20,871 bases of DNA from CAYMKL01 sp964390805 (GCA_964390805.1 CAYMKL010000122.1:1-20871); one strand, 5' to 3'; positions 1 through 6,955 are shown, counted from the stretch's first letter. A program made the numbers and translations. The notes: a model not told the origin generated them from the letters alone.

Positions 1-9
1 CAAGCATAT

Positions 10-29
10 TGTCCCCCTGAATGGGGACA
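10..29. repeat. Short inverted repeat downstream of the histidine kinase gene
   Basis: A 7-bp perfect stem (TGTCCCC / GGGGACA) encloses a 6-nt loop. It lies about 40 bp beyond the stop codon of the leftward kinase gene, so it could be its terminator. Neither side carries a convincing T-run, so I treat it only as an inverted repeat. Confidence 0.4.
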
Positions 30-69
30 GTCGATTGTATACACGACGTAGTCAAATTAGATATGGCAC

Positions 70-2010
70 CTAGATTGGCGCATTGACGATCACCTTGGTC
101 CCTTGGCCGGGTTCTGACTGCACCACCAGTGTACCTCCCAGCAACCGGGCGCGTTCATACATACCAATGACCCCCAGCTTACCCATAGCCGCCAGGTGGT
201 TGACCGGTGTTGGGGGTTTGAATCCTTTGCCGTCGTCCTGTACCGTCATCCTGATAGCGCTGTCGGCTAACTCAACTGTGGTGACGACTTGGGTAGCCTG
301 AGCATGTTTCATGATATTGTTCGATGCCTCCTGCGCTATGCGGAAAAACGTCAGCTCTACCTCAGATGCAAGGCGTCGTTTCCCACCCATTACCTGAAGC
401 TCTGCCCGGAGGCCAGCTCGATTCAAATCCGCTGTCAATTCCTCCAGGGTAGGCAAGAGACCCAGATCATCCAAGGTAGAAGGCCGAAGGTCCTGGCTAA
501 ACCTCCGCACCCTCTGTATCATATCATCTACCAGTTCATGGATCTCTCTGATATGCTGGGGGGTGGTCTCAGGTAGCTGCCCATAAGAAGCTGCTAGAGC
601 TTCGAGCCGGCGCGAGAGCCCGACAAGGGATTGGATTGTGTCATCGTGAAGCTCGCGGGCAATACGTCGGCGCTCATTCTCCTGCGCCCGGGTGATTCGG
701 CGAGCGTAGAAACGCATGTTGTCATACAAGTACGCGTTTTCAATCGCAATGCCGGCCTGACGCCCGATGCCAGCGAGGATGGCCAGATCTCTAGCGAAAG
801 GGTGCCCTGCCTCATCAAAAGTGAAAAGGCTTAGCGCACCAAACGTCCTCACGCCACTCACGATGGGTACTGCCACCACGCTGGCGAGACCGGCCTGGAC
901 AAACTCAGGTATGGCCTTGGCATAGGTTTGGTAATCATCAACAACTATGAGGCGACCGGTAGCCATAACTTCTCCAGATAGCCCCTCCCCCTCAGATACT
1001 GTCACCTCGGCCAATTCCCGAGGCAAATTGTGAAGATATGGATAGATGATAACATCTCTTTTCTCATCCCATAAGGCGACAACCCCCCCGTCAGCACCTA
1101 CCAACTCCTCGGCAATCCGCATCACCTTGGGGAGAACTTTGTCCAGCTCCAGTTCTGTGGTGATTTCCTCAACCACTTCGTACATGCAGCGCTCGATTTG
1201 TAATTGCCTATCAACATCCTGCAGCAGGCGGGCGTTCTTGATGACCATGCCGATTTCATTGCAAATGGTGGTCATCAGCTTCAATTCCCTATGAAAAGAA
1301 GGGCAGGGTTCAGGACTGCCTATGACAAGAAGACCGTTGACCTTGCCTTCCGAGCGTAACGGCATGGCCAACTGATGTTCCAGGCCCTCGCAGTGCGCCA
1401 GCATCCTGGCCGACTTCAAGCCGCTGGCAGACGCAGTTATCTCAGTCGGCAAGTGGCGATGAGCAACGAGGGTCAATCCCTGCTCCTCCTCATCCAGAAG
1501 ATACACCGCACCGGCTTCCACATTCATCGCCTCCAAAATTCTGTCCAAGACATCGTTTAGAATCTGCTCCAGTTCCAGGGATTGGGTCAACGCGGTATTG
1601 ATGGCTCTGATTGTTTTCAGCCGCGAAACAGCCCTTTGTTTGCCCCCCAGCATCCACACCACGAGGTGGCCGATGATGGCAACAGCAATTACCTCCGCAA
1701 GATCATCTACTGGGCGAGATGAGATCAGGAAAACACGGGGAAGCATGAGCAGTGCAACGATGGCCAGAGCTACCAGCCCCCCCGTGTGCCCGAAGGTAGC
1801 GGTTGCGCTGATTATGGCGAGGATGAACATGACGCGCACTACTGCATATTGAGCCAGGGGGTATGAGGCTAATGATCCTATCTGAGGAGTATAATAGTGG
1901 AGAAACGTAGCGCCGGCCAGCATGGATATGAGGATCCAAAAATCACGATTGCCTCTGATTTCCTTCAGTTTGTTTCTAGTCAGCGTCGGAATCATCATCG
2001 TTCTCTTCAT
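70..2010 (-). CDS. Membrane-bound GAF-GAF sensor histidine kinase, NarX/DesK-type (HisKA_3)
   Basis: Autophosphorylating sensor kinase that should phosphorylate the response regulator encoded just upstream. Numbering is from the TTG at 2016. About four membrane helices lie at residues 26-125, followed by GAF domains at about 145-265 and 285-430. The HisKA_3 dimerisation helix contains ELHDD with the phospho-accepting His457. The HATPase_c domain has the N box (QEASNN, about 562-567), DDGKGF (594-599) and a glycine-rich G2 box (about 612-618). Both GAF domains lack an obvious cofactor motif, so the signal is unknown. I chose ATG 2010 over TTG 2016; an ATG pair near 1998 is also possible, and the ribosome site is weak for all. 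The gap after the regulator stop is only about 20 bp, so the two are almost certainly cotranscribed. The kinase looks intact; the family call is firm, the stimulus is not readable. Confidence 0.93.
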   Translation of the reverse strand: MKRTMMIPTLTRNKLKEIRGNRDFWILISMLAGATFLHYYTPQIGSLASYPLAQYAVVRVMFILAIISATATFGHTGGLVALAIVALLMLPRVFLISSRPVDDLAEVIAVAIIGHLVVWMLGGKQRAVSRLKTIRAINTALTQSLELEQILNDVLDRILEAMNVEAGAVYLLDEEEQGLTLVAHRHLPTEITASASGLKSARMLAHCEGLEHQLAMPLRSEGKVNGLLVIGSPEPCPSFHRELKLMTTICNEIGMVIKNARLLQDVDRQLQIERCMYEVVEEITTELELDKVLPKVMRIAEELVGADGGVVALWDEKRDVIIYPYLHNLPRELAEVTVSEGEGLSGEVMATGRLIVVDDYQTYAKAIPEFVQAGLASVVAVPIVSGVRTFGALSLFTFDEAGHPFARDLAILAGIGRQAGIAIENAYLYDNMRFYARRITRAQENERRRIARELHDDTIQSLVGLSRRLEALAASYGQLPETTPQHIREIHELVDDMIQRVRRFSQDLRPSTLDDLGLLPTLEELTADLNRAGLRAELQVMGGKRRLASEVELTFFRIAQEASNNIMKHAQATQVVTTVELADSAIRMTVQDDGKGFKPPTPVNHLAAMGKLGVIGMYERARLLGGTLVVQSEPGQGTKVIVNAPI

Positions 2011-2031
2011 TAGCAATGCCAGAACAACTCT

Positions 2032-2712
2032 CTAGAGTGTATCCTCGAAAGTAAGCCAACCTCTCTTGAGACCGCCCACCACCGCCTCGGTGCGGGAACC
2101 AACACACATTTTGTTGAAGATGTTGGCCAGGTGCGTCTGGACCGTCCGCACGCTGATGCTGAGTTCGCGGGCGATCTCATGGTTTGACATCCCTTTGGCA
2201 GCTAGTTTCAGAACCTCTAGCTCCCGCTCAGTGAGCGGAGCCAGGGCATTCTCCTTACCATTGCGTTTTCCTGTAGGTTGGGCGAATCGGTTGATCACCT
2301 TGCGGGCAATCGCTGGGTGAAGTATAGACTCGCCGGCGTGCACAGACCGGATAGCATTGGCCAGCTCATCAATGTGCACATCCTTCAGCAAATAGCCAGC
2401 CGCTCCTGCCTCCAGGAAGGCAAAGACATATTGTTCGCTATCGTAGGCGGTGAGTACCAGCACCGCGATAGTCGGATCAATAGCCTTGATCTGCCTGGTG
2501 GCTTCTATGCCATTGAGCTTGGGCATAGCGAAATCCATGATAACCACATCAGGTCGCTGTCTGATGGCTAGCTGAACGGCCTTCTTCCCATCGCCAGCCT
2601 CAGCCACAACATCCAAGTCGTCCTCCCGCCCCAACAATGCCTTGGTGCCCTCCCGTACCATAGCATGGTCGTCAGCCAGCAGAATCCTGATCTTGTCCAC
2701 AGTGCTATCCAC
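2032..2712 (-). CDS. NarL/FixJ-family two-component response regulator
   Basis: Transcription factor activated by phosphorylation, most likely by the adjoining kinase. The receiver domain spans residues 8-125 with the acidic pair D14/D15, phospho-acceptor D60 (VVIMDFAMP), T88 and K110. A linker follows, then a LuxR-type helix-turn-helix at about 160-215 (LTERELEVLKLAAKG, then SVRTVQTHLANIFNKM). The length of 226 aa is normal for the family. The start is GTG at 2712, preceded by GGGAAAGGG at good spacing. It is the first gene of a leftward two-gene unit. The targets are unknown, but a 12-bp palindrome about 65 bp upstream is a candidate operator for autoregulation. Confidence 0.95.
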   Translation of the reverse strand: MDSTVDKIRILLADDHAMVREGTKALLGREDDLDVVAEAGDGKKAVQLAIRQRPDVVIMDFAMPKLNGIEATRQIKAIDPTIAVLVLTAYDSEQYVFAFLEAGAAGYLLKDVHIDELANAIRSVHAGESILHPAIARKVINRFAQPTGKRNGKENALAPLTERELEVLKLAAKGMSNHEIARELSISVRTVQTHLANIFNKMCVGSRTEAVVGGLKRGWLTFEDTL

Positions 2713-2776
2713 TACCCTTTCCCAAACCAGTCAATGTTTGAAGCACGACTCAAAAAGCATGAACGCTCGAGTACAG

Positions 2777-2788
2777 TTGCTTAAGCAA
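2777..2788. promoter_or_regulatory. 12-bp perfect palindrome upstream of the response regulator
   Basis: TTGCTTAAGCAA is a perfect palindrome between the divergent response-regulator and folD genes. It overlaps a second small stem (AAGCA / TGCTT, 2783-2796). LuxR-type regulators often bind inverted repeats, so it may be an operator for the adjacent regulator. This is inference from position only. Confidence 0.3.
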
Positions 2789-2866
2789 GAATGCTTACCC
2801 TGAGAGCCAAGTCCATACGCATTCTCTGTTAAGGCAAATACGTGCATAAAATGGTTATTCCAGCCG

Positions 2867-2895
2867 ATGACAGTTCTCAGTAGATGTGCTATACT
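2867..2895 (+). promoter_or_regulatory. Sigma-70-type promoter of folD
   Basis: The -35 box is ATGACA (2867-2872), the spacer is 17 bp and the -10 box is TATACT (2890-2895). The predicted start is near 2902, giving a leader of about 35 nt that carries AGAGGAG in front of the folD ATG. Confidence 0.6.
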
Positions 2896-2935
2896 AGGCA
2901 CAACAAAATCAAAACAATAACAGAGGAGATAAAAA

Positions 2936-3868
2936 ATGAGCGCTAAGATATTAGACGGCCGAGCATTGGCCAAGGCAAATCAAGTCGAGATCAAGAAAGA
3001 AGTAGCATTGTTCCAGGCGGATCAGGGCATCACTCCAACCTTAGCCCTGGTACGTGCGGGCTGGGATCCGGCCTCAATCAGCTACGCCAAGATGATCAAG
3101 CGGACCTGCGAGCAGGTAGGCATTGCCTTCCAGTCTCACACTCGGCCCACGGACGTGAGCGAGGATGAGTTGGTAGACCTGGTACAGAAGCTGAATGCCG
3201 CCAAGGAGATACATAGCATCATCATCCAGAAGCCACTGCCCGAGGGGATCACCGATGCCGTGGTGGTCGAAGCCCTTGATCCCGCCAAGGACGTAGACGG
3301 TGTCCACCCCCTGAACGCCGGACGGCTGGCCCAGGCCGCCTTCGTTGACCGGCCCCAGGATGTAGGGCCCTACTTTGTGCCATCTGCTCCGCTCGCTGCT
3401 ATGGAAATCATCGAGCATTACAACATCGAGACAGACGGCAAGCGGGCAGTGATGGTAGCAGCCAGCAACCTGATCGGCAAGCCTATGGCCCTTCTGCTGG
3501 TGCAAAACTGGGCCACGGTGACTGTTTGCGACCTCCACACCAACCCCTTGTACGAGATGACCCGTGAGGCCGACATACTCTGCGCTGCCACGGGTGTAGC
3601 CCACCTGATCACTGCTGAGATGGTCAAGCCTGGCGCCACGGTGCTCGATTTCGGCTTCGCGAAGCTGGATGACAAATGGGTTGGCGACGTGGATTTCGAG
3701 GCTGTCAAGAACGTTGCCAGCGCCATCACCCCCGTCCCTGGCGGCATCGGCCCCATGACCAACGTGATGCTCATGCAAAAGGTGGTGAAGGCAGCACAGC
3801 GACAGGCTCGATTCGGGATCAAATTCGCGACCCGCGTTGCCCCAGCCAAGCTACGCCGGGTCGCCTGA
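2936..3868 (+). CDS. folD: FolD-family methylene-tetrahydrofolate dehydrogenase, probably NAD-dependent and cyclohydrolase-negative
   Basis: Oxidises 5,10-methylene-THF to 5,10-methenyl-THF in cytosolic one-carbon metabolism. Family landmarks: GWDPAS then Y50; Q98 in IIIQKPLPEG; D121 in DVDGVHPLN; PVPGGIGPMTNVML (266-279). Length 310 aa is normal. ATG 2936 has AGAGGAG upstream. Key deviations: aligned without gaps to the canonical Y-x3-K motif, the catalytic lysine (E. coli and human Lys56) is Ile54. The NADP-site GRS is AAS (175-177), and the strand end normally reading C-H-S reads C-D199-L. The acidic D199 resembles NAD-binding Rossmann folds. PCTP is PSAP. Lys56 is known to be needed for the cyclohydrolase step, so this is probably a monofunctional dehydrogenase. 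The neighbouring FchA-like protein could do the hydrolysis. Family certain; altered specificity inferred. Confidence 0.93.
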   Translation: MSAKILDGRALAKANQVEIKKEVALFQADQGITPTLALVRAGWDPASISYAKMIKRTCEQVGIAFQSHTRPTDVSEDELVDLVQKLNAAKEIHSIIIQKPLPEGITDAVVVEALDPAKDVDGVHPLNAGRLAQAAFVDRPQDVGPYFVPSAPLAAMEIIEHYNIETDGKRAVMVAASNLIGKPMALLLVQNWATVTVCDLHTNPLYEMTREADILCAATGVAHLITAEMVKPGATVLDFGFAKLDDKWVGDVDFEAVKNVASAITPVPGGIGPMTNVMLMQKVVKAAQRQARFGIKFATRVAPAKLRRVA

Positions 3869-3893
3869 GAAATTAGAGCAATCCAGCAATTGG

Positions 3894-3949
3894 GAGAGGG
3901 ATGGTTTGTGACTGTGCGACGATTGATCAAGCCATCCCTCTTGCTTTTA
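3894..3949 (+). terminator. Rho-independent terminator of folD
   Basis: A stem of about 15 bp (AGAGGGATGG at 3895-3904 against CCATCCCTCT at 3932-3941, extended inward and by one wobble pair) has a 19-nt loop and is followed by GCTTTTACTTC. It lies 26 bp past the folD stop and separates folD from the convergent unit. Confidence 0.65.
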
Positions 3950-3989
3950 CTTCATTGATGTGAATCCAATCCCAACCGAATCACTGCCC

Positions 3990-4163
3990 TCACCCGTCAA
4001 CGTCTTTGGTCTCTCGGATGGCCCTCGCTCCAGCGATGGTCCTTTCCGGAACGTAGGTCTGGGAGTCTGTCCGTCGCAAGATGGCTATGTAGCCCTGGGC
4101 GTTCTCTACGTCCTGGGCAGTGATGCCATATCGCTCGATAGCCTCGTGGTCAAAGTCCACCAA
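3990..4163 (-). CDS. Hypothetical small protein, about 57 aa, downstream of the cyclodeaminase gene
   Basis: I do not recognise this protein. It starts at TTG 4163 (or GTG 4160), with AAGAGG at 4178-4173 giving 9-12 nt spacing, and follows the cyclodeaminase stop by 13 nt. It is soluble and charged, with no membrane segment. It contains DHEAIERYGITAQDVENAQ, which looks like a genuine helical protein segment, and then an Arg/Glu-rich tail. Cotranscription with the upstream gene is likely from the spacing. It could be a real accessory protein or the remnant of a larger gene; the non-ATG start lowers confidence. Confidence 0.45.
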   Translation of the reverse strand: MVDFDHEAIERYGITAQDVENAQGYIAILRRTDSQTYVPERTIAGARAIRETKDVDG

Positions 4164-4176
4164 TTGGAAGGGCCTC

Positions 4177-4800
4177 TTACAGCTTCTCCACCACCAGGTC
4201 GTAGATGACATCGCGCATGACGCCTCTGCCTGCCAGCAGGCTGTCGAGCTTGGCGCGCTTCTGGGCGGCGAACTCTTTGTCCTTGAGGGAGCCCAGGTTG
4301 ATGAGCACGTTGAGAGCCGCGCTGCGCAGGGCGGCTTCGGCCATCAGCACCGCCACCCCGGCATCGCTCACAGCCCAGACATTGCCCTTTTCGGCAGCGG
4401 GCATGCACAGGTCCATGACCTTGACCGCAGCCTCGGCGATGCGCAGCGGCACGTCGGTGGCGCCTTTCAGCGCCTCCTGCATGACCCTGGTTCGCTCGGC
4501 CTTCTGTTCCTCGGTCTCGCGGGGCATCTTGGCCGCTTTCGAGTAGGCGGTGTAGGCCTTAACGTCCTCTTCCAGCAGGTCGGTCAGCTCTTTGCGCAGC
4601 GCCTCCGACTTCTCCAGCAGGGCCTTGATGTCTTCCTGCACATCAGCGTATTTCTTCTTGCCCAGCGTCAAGTTGCAGACCATACTGACCAGTGCCGCGC
4701 CCAAAGCGCCTGATATGGCCGCCACACTCCCCCCACCGGGGGCGGGAGCTGAACTGGATAGCTCGTCCAAAAACGTGGTTACAGGTTTTTCGGTTAACAT
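4177..4800 (-). CDS. fchA: FchA/FTCD_C-family formimino-THF cyclodeaminase or methenyl-THF cyclohydrolase
   Basis: All-helical folate enzyme of the cyclodeaminase family. Members convert 5-formimino-THF to methenyl-THF plus ammonia, or, as in FchA of acetogens and methylotrophs, hydrolyse methenyl-THF to 10-formyl-THF. The family motif PAPGGGSVAA is near residue 20, followed by alternating amphipathic helices and the small-residue-rich segment VSDAGVAVLMAEAALRSAALN. At 207-208 aa it matches the single-domain bacterial form; no formiminotransferase domain is present. Two ATGs occur in tandem (4803 and 4800). GGAGG is 4 nt from the first and 7 nt from the second, so I prefer 4800. Beside a FolD that lacks the cyclohydrolase lysine, a cyclohydrolase role is attractive but is inference. 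The family call is firm; the symbol is provisional. Confidence 0.88.
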   Translation of the reverse strand: MLTEKPVTTFLDELSSSAPAPGGGSVAAISGALGAALVSMVCNLTLGKKKYADVQEDIKALLEKSEALRKELTDLLEEDVKAYTAYSKAAKMPRETEEQKAERTRVMQEALKGATDVPLRIAEAAVKVMDLCMPAAEKGNVWAVSDAGVAVLMAEAALRSAALNVLINLGSLKDKEFAAQKRAKLDSLLAGRGVMRDVIYDLVVEKL

Positions 4801-4823
4801 CATTGTTCCTCCCTTTTTTGGGT

Positions 4824-5054
4824 TTAAGAATAGGACAAACTGGATAGGATTGGCCTTCCGTTCGGCAAAGCCTCCCGACCGCTGCCGCTGGGGGCTCGGC
4901 TGGAGACCTTAGCCCAACAAGAGATAATAGGATTACCAGAGGGGTCAACTTCCAAAATCGCGAGGGTTGGAGCGGAAGTCTCGCAGCGAGGTTTGAAAGC
5001 CAAAGCTCCAAAAGGAGTGAGTTCGTAGATGTGTTTGGCTTGGTTGAGGAGCAC
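4824..5054 (-). CDS. Hypothetical small protein (76 aa) heading the fchA unit
   Basis: Unrecognised. It starts at GTG 5054 with a strong GGAGGAG site 3-5 nt upstream and stops 23 bp before the fchA ATG, so it would be the first gene of that transcript. The product has an N-terminal stretch reading LLNQAKHIYELTPFGALAF, a proline/glycine-rich centre (EVDPSGNPIISCW) and a Ser-rich tail; no membrane helix or known motif is visible. The ribosome site and start codon lie in a GAGGAG / CTCCTC hairpin that could mask initiation. Codon third positions are more T-rich than in the neighbours, so it could be recently acquired, or it could be a structured leader that is open by chance. Confidence 0.45.
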   Translation of the reverse strand: MLLNQAKHIYELTPFGALAFKPRCETSAPTLAILEVDPSGNPIISCWAKVSSRAPSGSGREALPNGRPILSSLSYS

Positions 5055-5084
5055 GCTCTCCTCCAGAATGGGATTTCAGACACT

Positions 5085-5140
5085 TGTCACTAATTGACAG
5101 CACAAAGAGACAGGTTTGTCTGCCCGTCTCTCAGCCTGTG
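5085..5140 (-). promoter_or_regulatory. Structured 5' leader: two tandem hairpins
   Basis: Just downstream of the leftward promoter the transcript can form AGAGAC / GTCTCT (5106-5111 with 5126-5131), extended by CACA / TGTG. A second hairpin, TGTCA / TGACA (5085-5089 with 5095-5099), follows. I could not match the layout to a THF or other riboswitch by eye. They may stabilise or regulate the fchA transcript. Confidence 0.35.
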
Positions 5141-5141
5141 T

Positions 5142-5170
5142 ATTATATCACAAAAGCCTAGAGGAGGCAA
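5142..5170 (-). promoter_or_regulatory. Sigma-70-type promoter for the small ORF-fchA unit
   Basis: Reading leftward: -35 TTGCCT (5170-5165), a 17-bp spacer and a perfect -10 TATAAT (5147-5142). The predicted start near 5135 gives a leader of about 80 nt before the small ORF and about 330 nt before fchA. Confidence 0.6.
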
Positions 5171-5232
5171 ATGATTACTCCCCGCAGATTCCCCATCGGT
5201 ACGGGAGGCCGCGAGGGTTTGCCGCTCTGGGA

Positions 5233-5261
5233 TGGACATTTTGGTGGAAATAGGGTAGAAT
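5233..5261 (+). promoter_or_regulatory. Sigma-70-type promoter of the PDZ membrane protein gene
   Basis: -35 TGGACA (5233-5238), a 17-bp spacer and -10 TAGAAT (5256-5261). The predicted start is near 5268, about 20 nt before the GTG start, leaving room for the AGGGGG ribosome site. Confidence 0.5.
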
Positions 5262-5288
5262 AATGAGCAAAGCTAATAGGGGGCTGTC

Positions 5289-6548
5289 GTGGAGACATTG
5301 GCTGACAAAAGCTATATTATCCCCAGGGATGCCCGGACCCTCCTGAGCAGGCTACCATTCTTAGTCTTGGCTCTCTTGGTACTTGGGGTCGGTCTCGTCT
5401 CGTATGTCCATGACCTAAGCCTGCCGGCTCTGGGCTTCAACTGGAACAACACTGATGGTGTTGTATTTGCGCTTCGTGAAGGTGGGCCGGCGGAGCGGGC
5501 AGGCTTGCAGAGAGACGACATCTTCCTCAGCTTGGAGGGTGTGCCTCTAGACGAGAGGGATGAATTCAGGCAAGCCTGGAAAGAAATCAAGAGCCATCAG
5601 ACTGCTACCATCACGATTGAGCGCGGCGAGCAGGAGAAATCCTTAACCTTCGCAGTCGAGGCCATGCCTCTCTTCTTGGAAGGTTATGGCATTTACTACC
5701 TGATAGCTCTGGTCTTCTGGATCGCAGGTGTCCTCGTCTATCTCGGTCGGGGCCAGGACAAGACAGCGACAGTTTACCTCGTGTTCTGCCTGGCAGTGGC
5801 GGTGGCCTCTTTCACCAACACCAACGTCAACGTCTCTTTCATACGCTGGACCAGCATGTTGCAGCGCGTCAGCACGGGTCTGGTGGTGGGACTGTTCTTA
5901 CACTTTTCCCTCGTCTTCCCTGAGGAAAAGCGGATAGGCCGAAAATGGCGGATCCCCATCCTGGCTTTGTTCTATCTGCCTGGGTTGGCATTAGGTTGTC
6001 TGAACGCCTATCTATTCCCCTTGCAGCTCAAAGGAGAGTTTGGCTCATTGTTCGACTTACTCTTCCTCAGCCTAGCTCTGAGCTTTTTGGGTTGGATTGG
6101 CAATTTGGTTCACACCTACGTGACCACAGTGTCTGCGGAGGTCAGGGAGCAACTGCGGGAGATGGGAGGGGGAATCACCCTCACCCTCTTGCCGTTCATC
6201 ATCATGCTGGTATCCAACATCTTCGCGGGGAGAGCCCTGGTAGATGCCCGCATCGTCGTCACCTCGGCCGTCGCCTTTCCCATGGCCCTCACCTACGCCA
6301 TCCTCAAACAGCGCTCGTTGCTGGACGTAGACCGTCTCGTCCGTTGGGGCTTGGTTTACACCATGCTGGGGATAACCGTAGTAGCCCTTTACATTCTGAT
6401 GGTCTCCGTATTGGCTGGCCTGTTCGGAACAGCCATATCCTGGGGAGTCTTGCTCATCGCCCTGGTCTCCGCCGTGATCGTCGCCTTTCTCGTTGCTCCC
6501 CTGAGGAACAGGCTGCAAGTCTTGATCGAACGCCTTTTCTGGCGGTAA
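5289..6548 (+). CDS. PDZ-domain, multi-TM membrane sensor module without a kinase domain
   Basis: Integral membrane protein of unknown role. TM1 is at about 22-40 and a PDZ-like domain at about 50-125 (REGGPAERAGLQRDDIFLS). About seven further helices follow (about 134-152, 160-178, 195-211, 222-244, 253-277, 295-313, 320-340) and then a last pair (355-405). From about residue 285 it resembles the membrane region found in front of GAF/histidine-kinase domains (REQLREMGGG, then FPMALTYAILKQRSLLDVDRL, then PLRNRLQVLIERLF). In kinases of that type the chain continues into GAF and HisKA domains; here it stops at LFWR. GTG 5289 has AGGGGG 5 nt upstream. No kinase continuation is visible in the other two frames. 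It could be a truncated kinase or a stand-alone sensor that works with a separate kinase. Confidence 0.85.
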   Translation: METLADKSYIIPRDARTLLSRLPFLVLALLVLGVGLVSYVHDLSLPALGFNWNNTDGVVFALREGGPAERAGLQRDDIFLSLEGVPLDERDEFRQAWKEIKSHQTATITIERGEQEKSLTFAVEAMPLFLEGYGIYYLIALVFWIAGVLVYLGRGQDKTATVYLVFCLAVAVASFTNTNVNVSFIRWTSMLQRVSTGLVVGLFLHFSLVFPEEKRIGRKWRIPILALFYLPGLALGCLNAYLFPLQLKGEFGSLFDLLFLSLALSFLGWIGNLVHTYVTTVSAEVREQLREMGGGITLTLLPFIIMLVSNIFAGRALVDARIVVTSAVAFPMALTYAILKQRSLLDVDRLVRWGLVYTMLGITVVALYILMVSVLAGLFGTAISWGVLLIALVSAVIVAFLVAPLRNRLQVLIERLFWR

Positions 6549-6555
6549 TGCCCGT

Positions 6556-6584
6556 TGGACAAAAGCGCCGTTTTGGGATATAAT
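6556..6584 (+). promoter_or_regulatory. Sigma-70-type promoter of the serS T-box transcript
   Basis: -35 TGGACA (6556-6561), a 17-bp spacer and a perfect -10 TATAAT (6579-6584), starting 8 bp after the stop of the preceding gene. Transcription would begin near 6591 and enter the T-box leader directly. Confidence 0.7.
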
Positions 6585-6619
6585 AGGTCTGTCTGAGACA
6601 GCCCGATATAATCATCAGA

Positions 6620-6955
6620 AAGACACCGACGGAGACGAGTAGGCAGCACTAGACTTCCAGAGAGTCGCCGATTGCTGGAAGGCGATAGTCATAGGCTGTT
6701 GAAATCCCCTCCTGAGTCGCCAGCGGAAATGGCGTTTGGCGGATAGCAGATAGCGAATAGCCGATAGCAGATGGCAGATCGCTATCAGCTATCGGCCATC
6801 AGCTATCAGCCAGTAGCCAGATTATGCCAGGCCGGATGCTCCCGTTATCGAGCCGGAGTCCGAGGACTCCATGAGGTTGCTGTCTGCGAGGCGGCAACGA
6901 AATAAGGTGGCACCACGAGCGCTCTTCGTCCTTATCAGGGATGAGGAGTGTTTTT
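6620..6955 (+). promoter_or_regulatory. T-box riboswitch leader of serS (tRNA-Ser sensing)
   Basis: Transcriptional T-box: uncharged tRNA-Ser should stabilise an antiterminator and allow serS expression. Visible elements are the AGUA-like GAGTAGG in Stem I (6637-6643), the conserved apical AGAGAGTCG (6660-6668) with GCTGGAA (6674-6680), and the specifier region GAAATCCCC followed by CCTGAGTC, in which UCC (6705-6707) is a serine codon. A GGAGTCC / GGACTCC stem follows (6855-6870). The T-box core reads AATAAGGTGGCACCACG (6901-6917). Its UGGC bulge is complementary to GCCA, matching the G73 discriminator of tRNA-Ser. The terminator follows. The exact specifier register is uncertain by a nucleotide because TCC occurs twice. 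A heptad-repeat palindrome is inserted between Stem I and the antiterminator. Confidence 0.9.
6742..6818. repeat. 7-bp-phased palindromic array inside the T-box leader
   Basis: Eleven consecutive heptamers run without a gap. The first five are variants of GATAGCA (GATAGCG, AATAGCC, GATGGCA and so on); the rest are variants of ATCAGCT (ATCGGCC, ATCAGCC and so on). The second half is close to the reverse complement of the first (6742-6776 against 6777-6811), so the RNA would fold into one long imperfect hairpin. It is not part of the usual T-box architecture. Confidence 0.75.

Noticed and set aside
3074..3778. 234-codon open frame antisense to folD
   Set aside because: His/Gly-rich shadow translation of the folD gene.
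4804..5135. THF riboswitch in the fchA leader
   Set aside because: The folate context invited it, but I could not find the conserved THF-I core sequences by eye on the leftward strand.
5171..5263. 30-codon rightward ORF with GAGGAGG in front
   Set aside because: Its ribosome site is the -35 region of the leftward promoter, and its end overlaps the rightward promoter of the PDZ gene; the product is not protein-like and the spacing is short.
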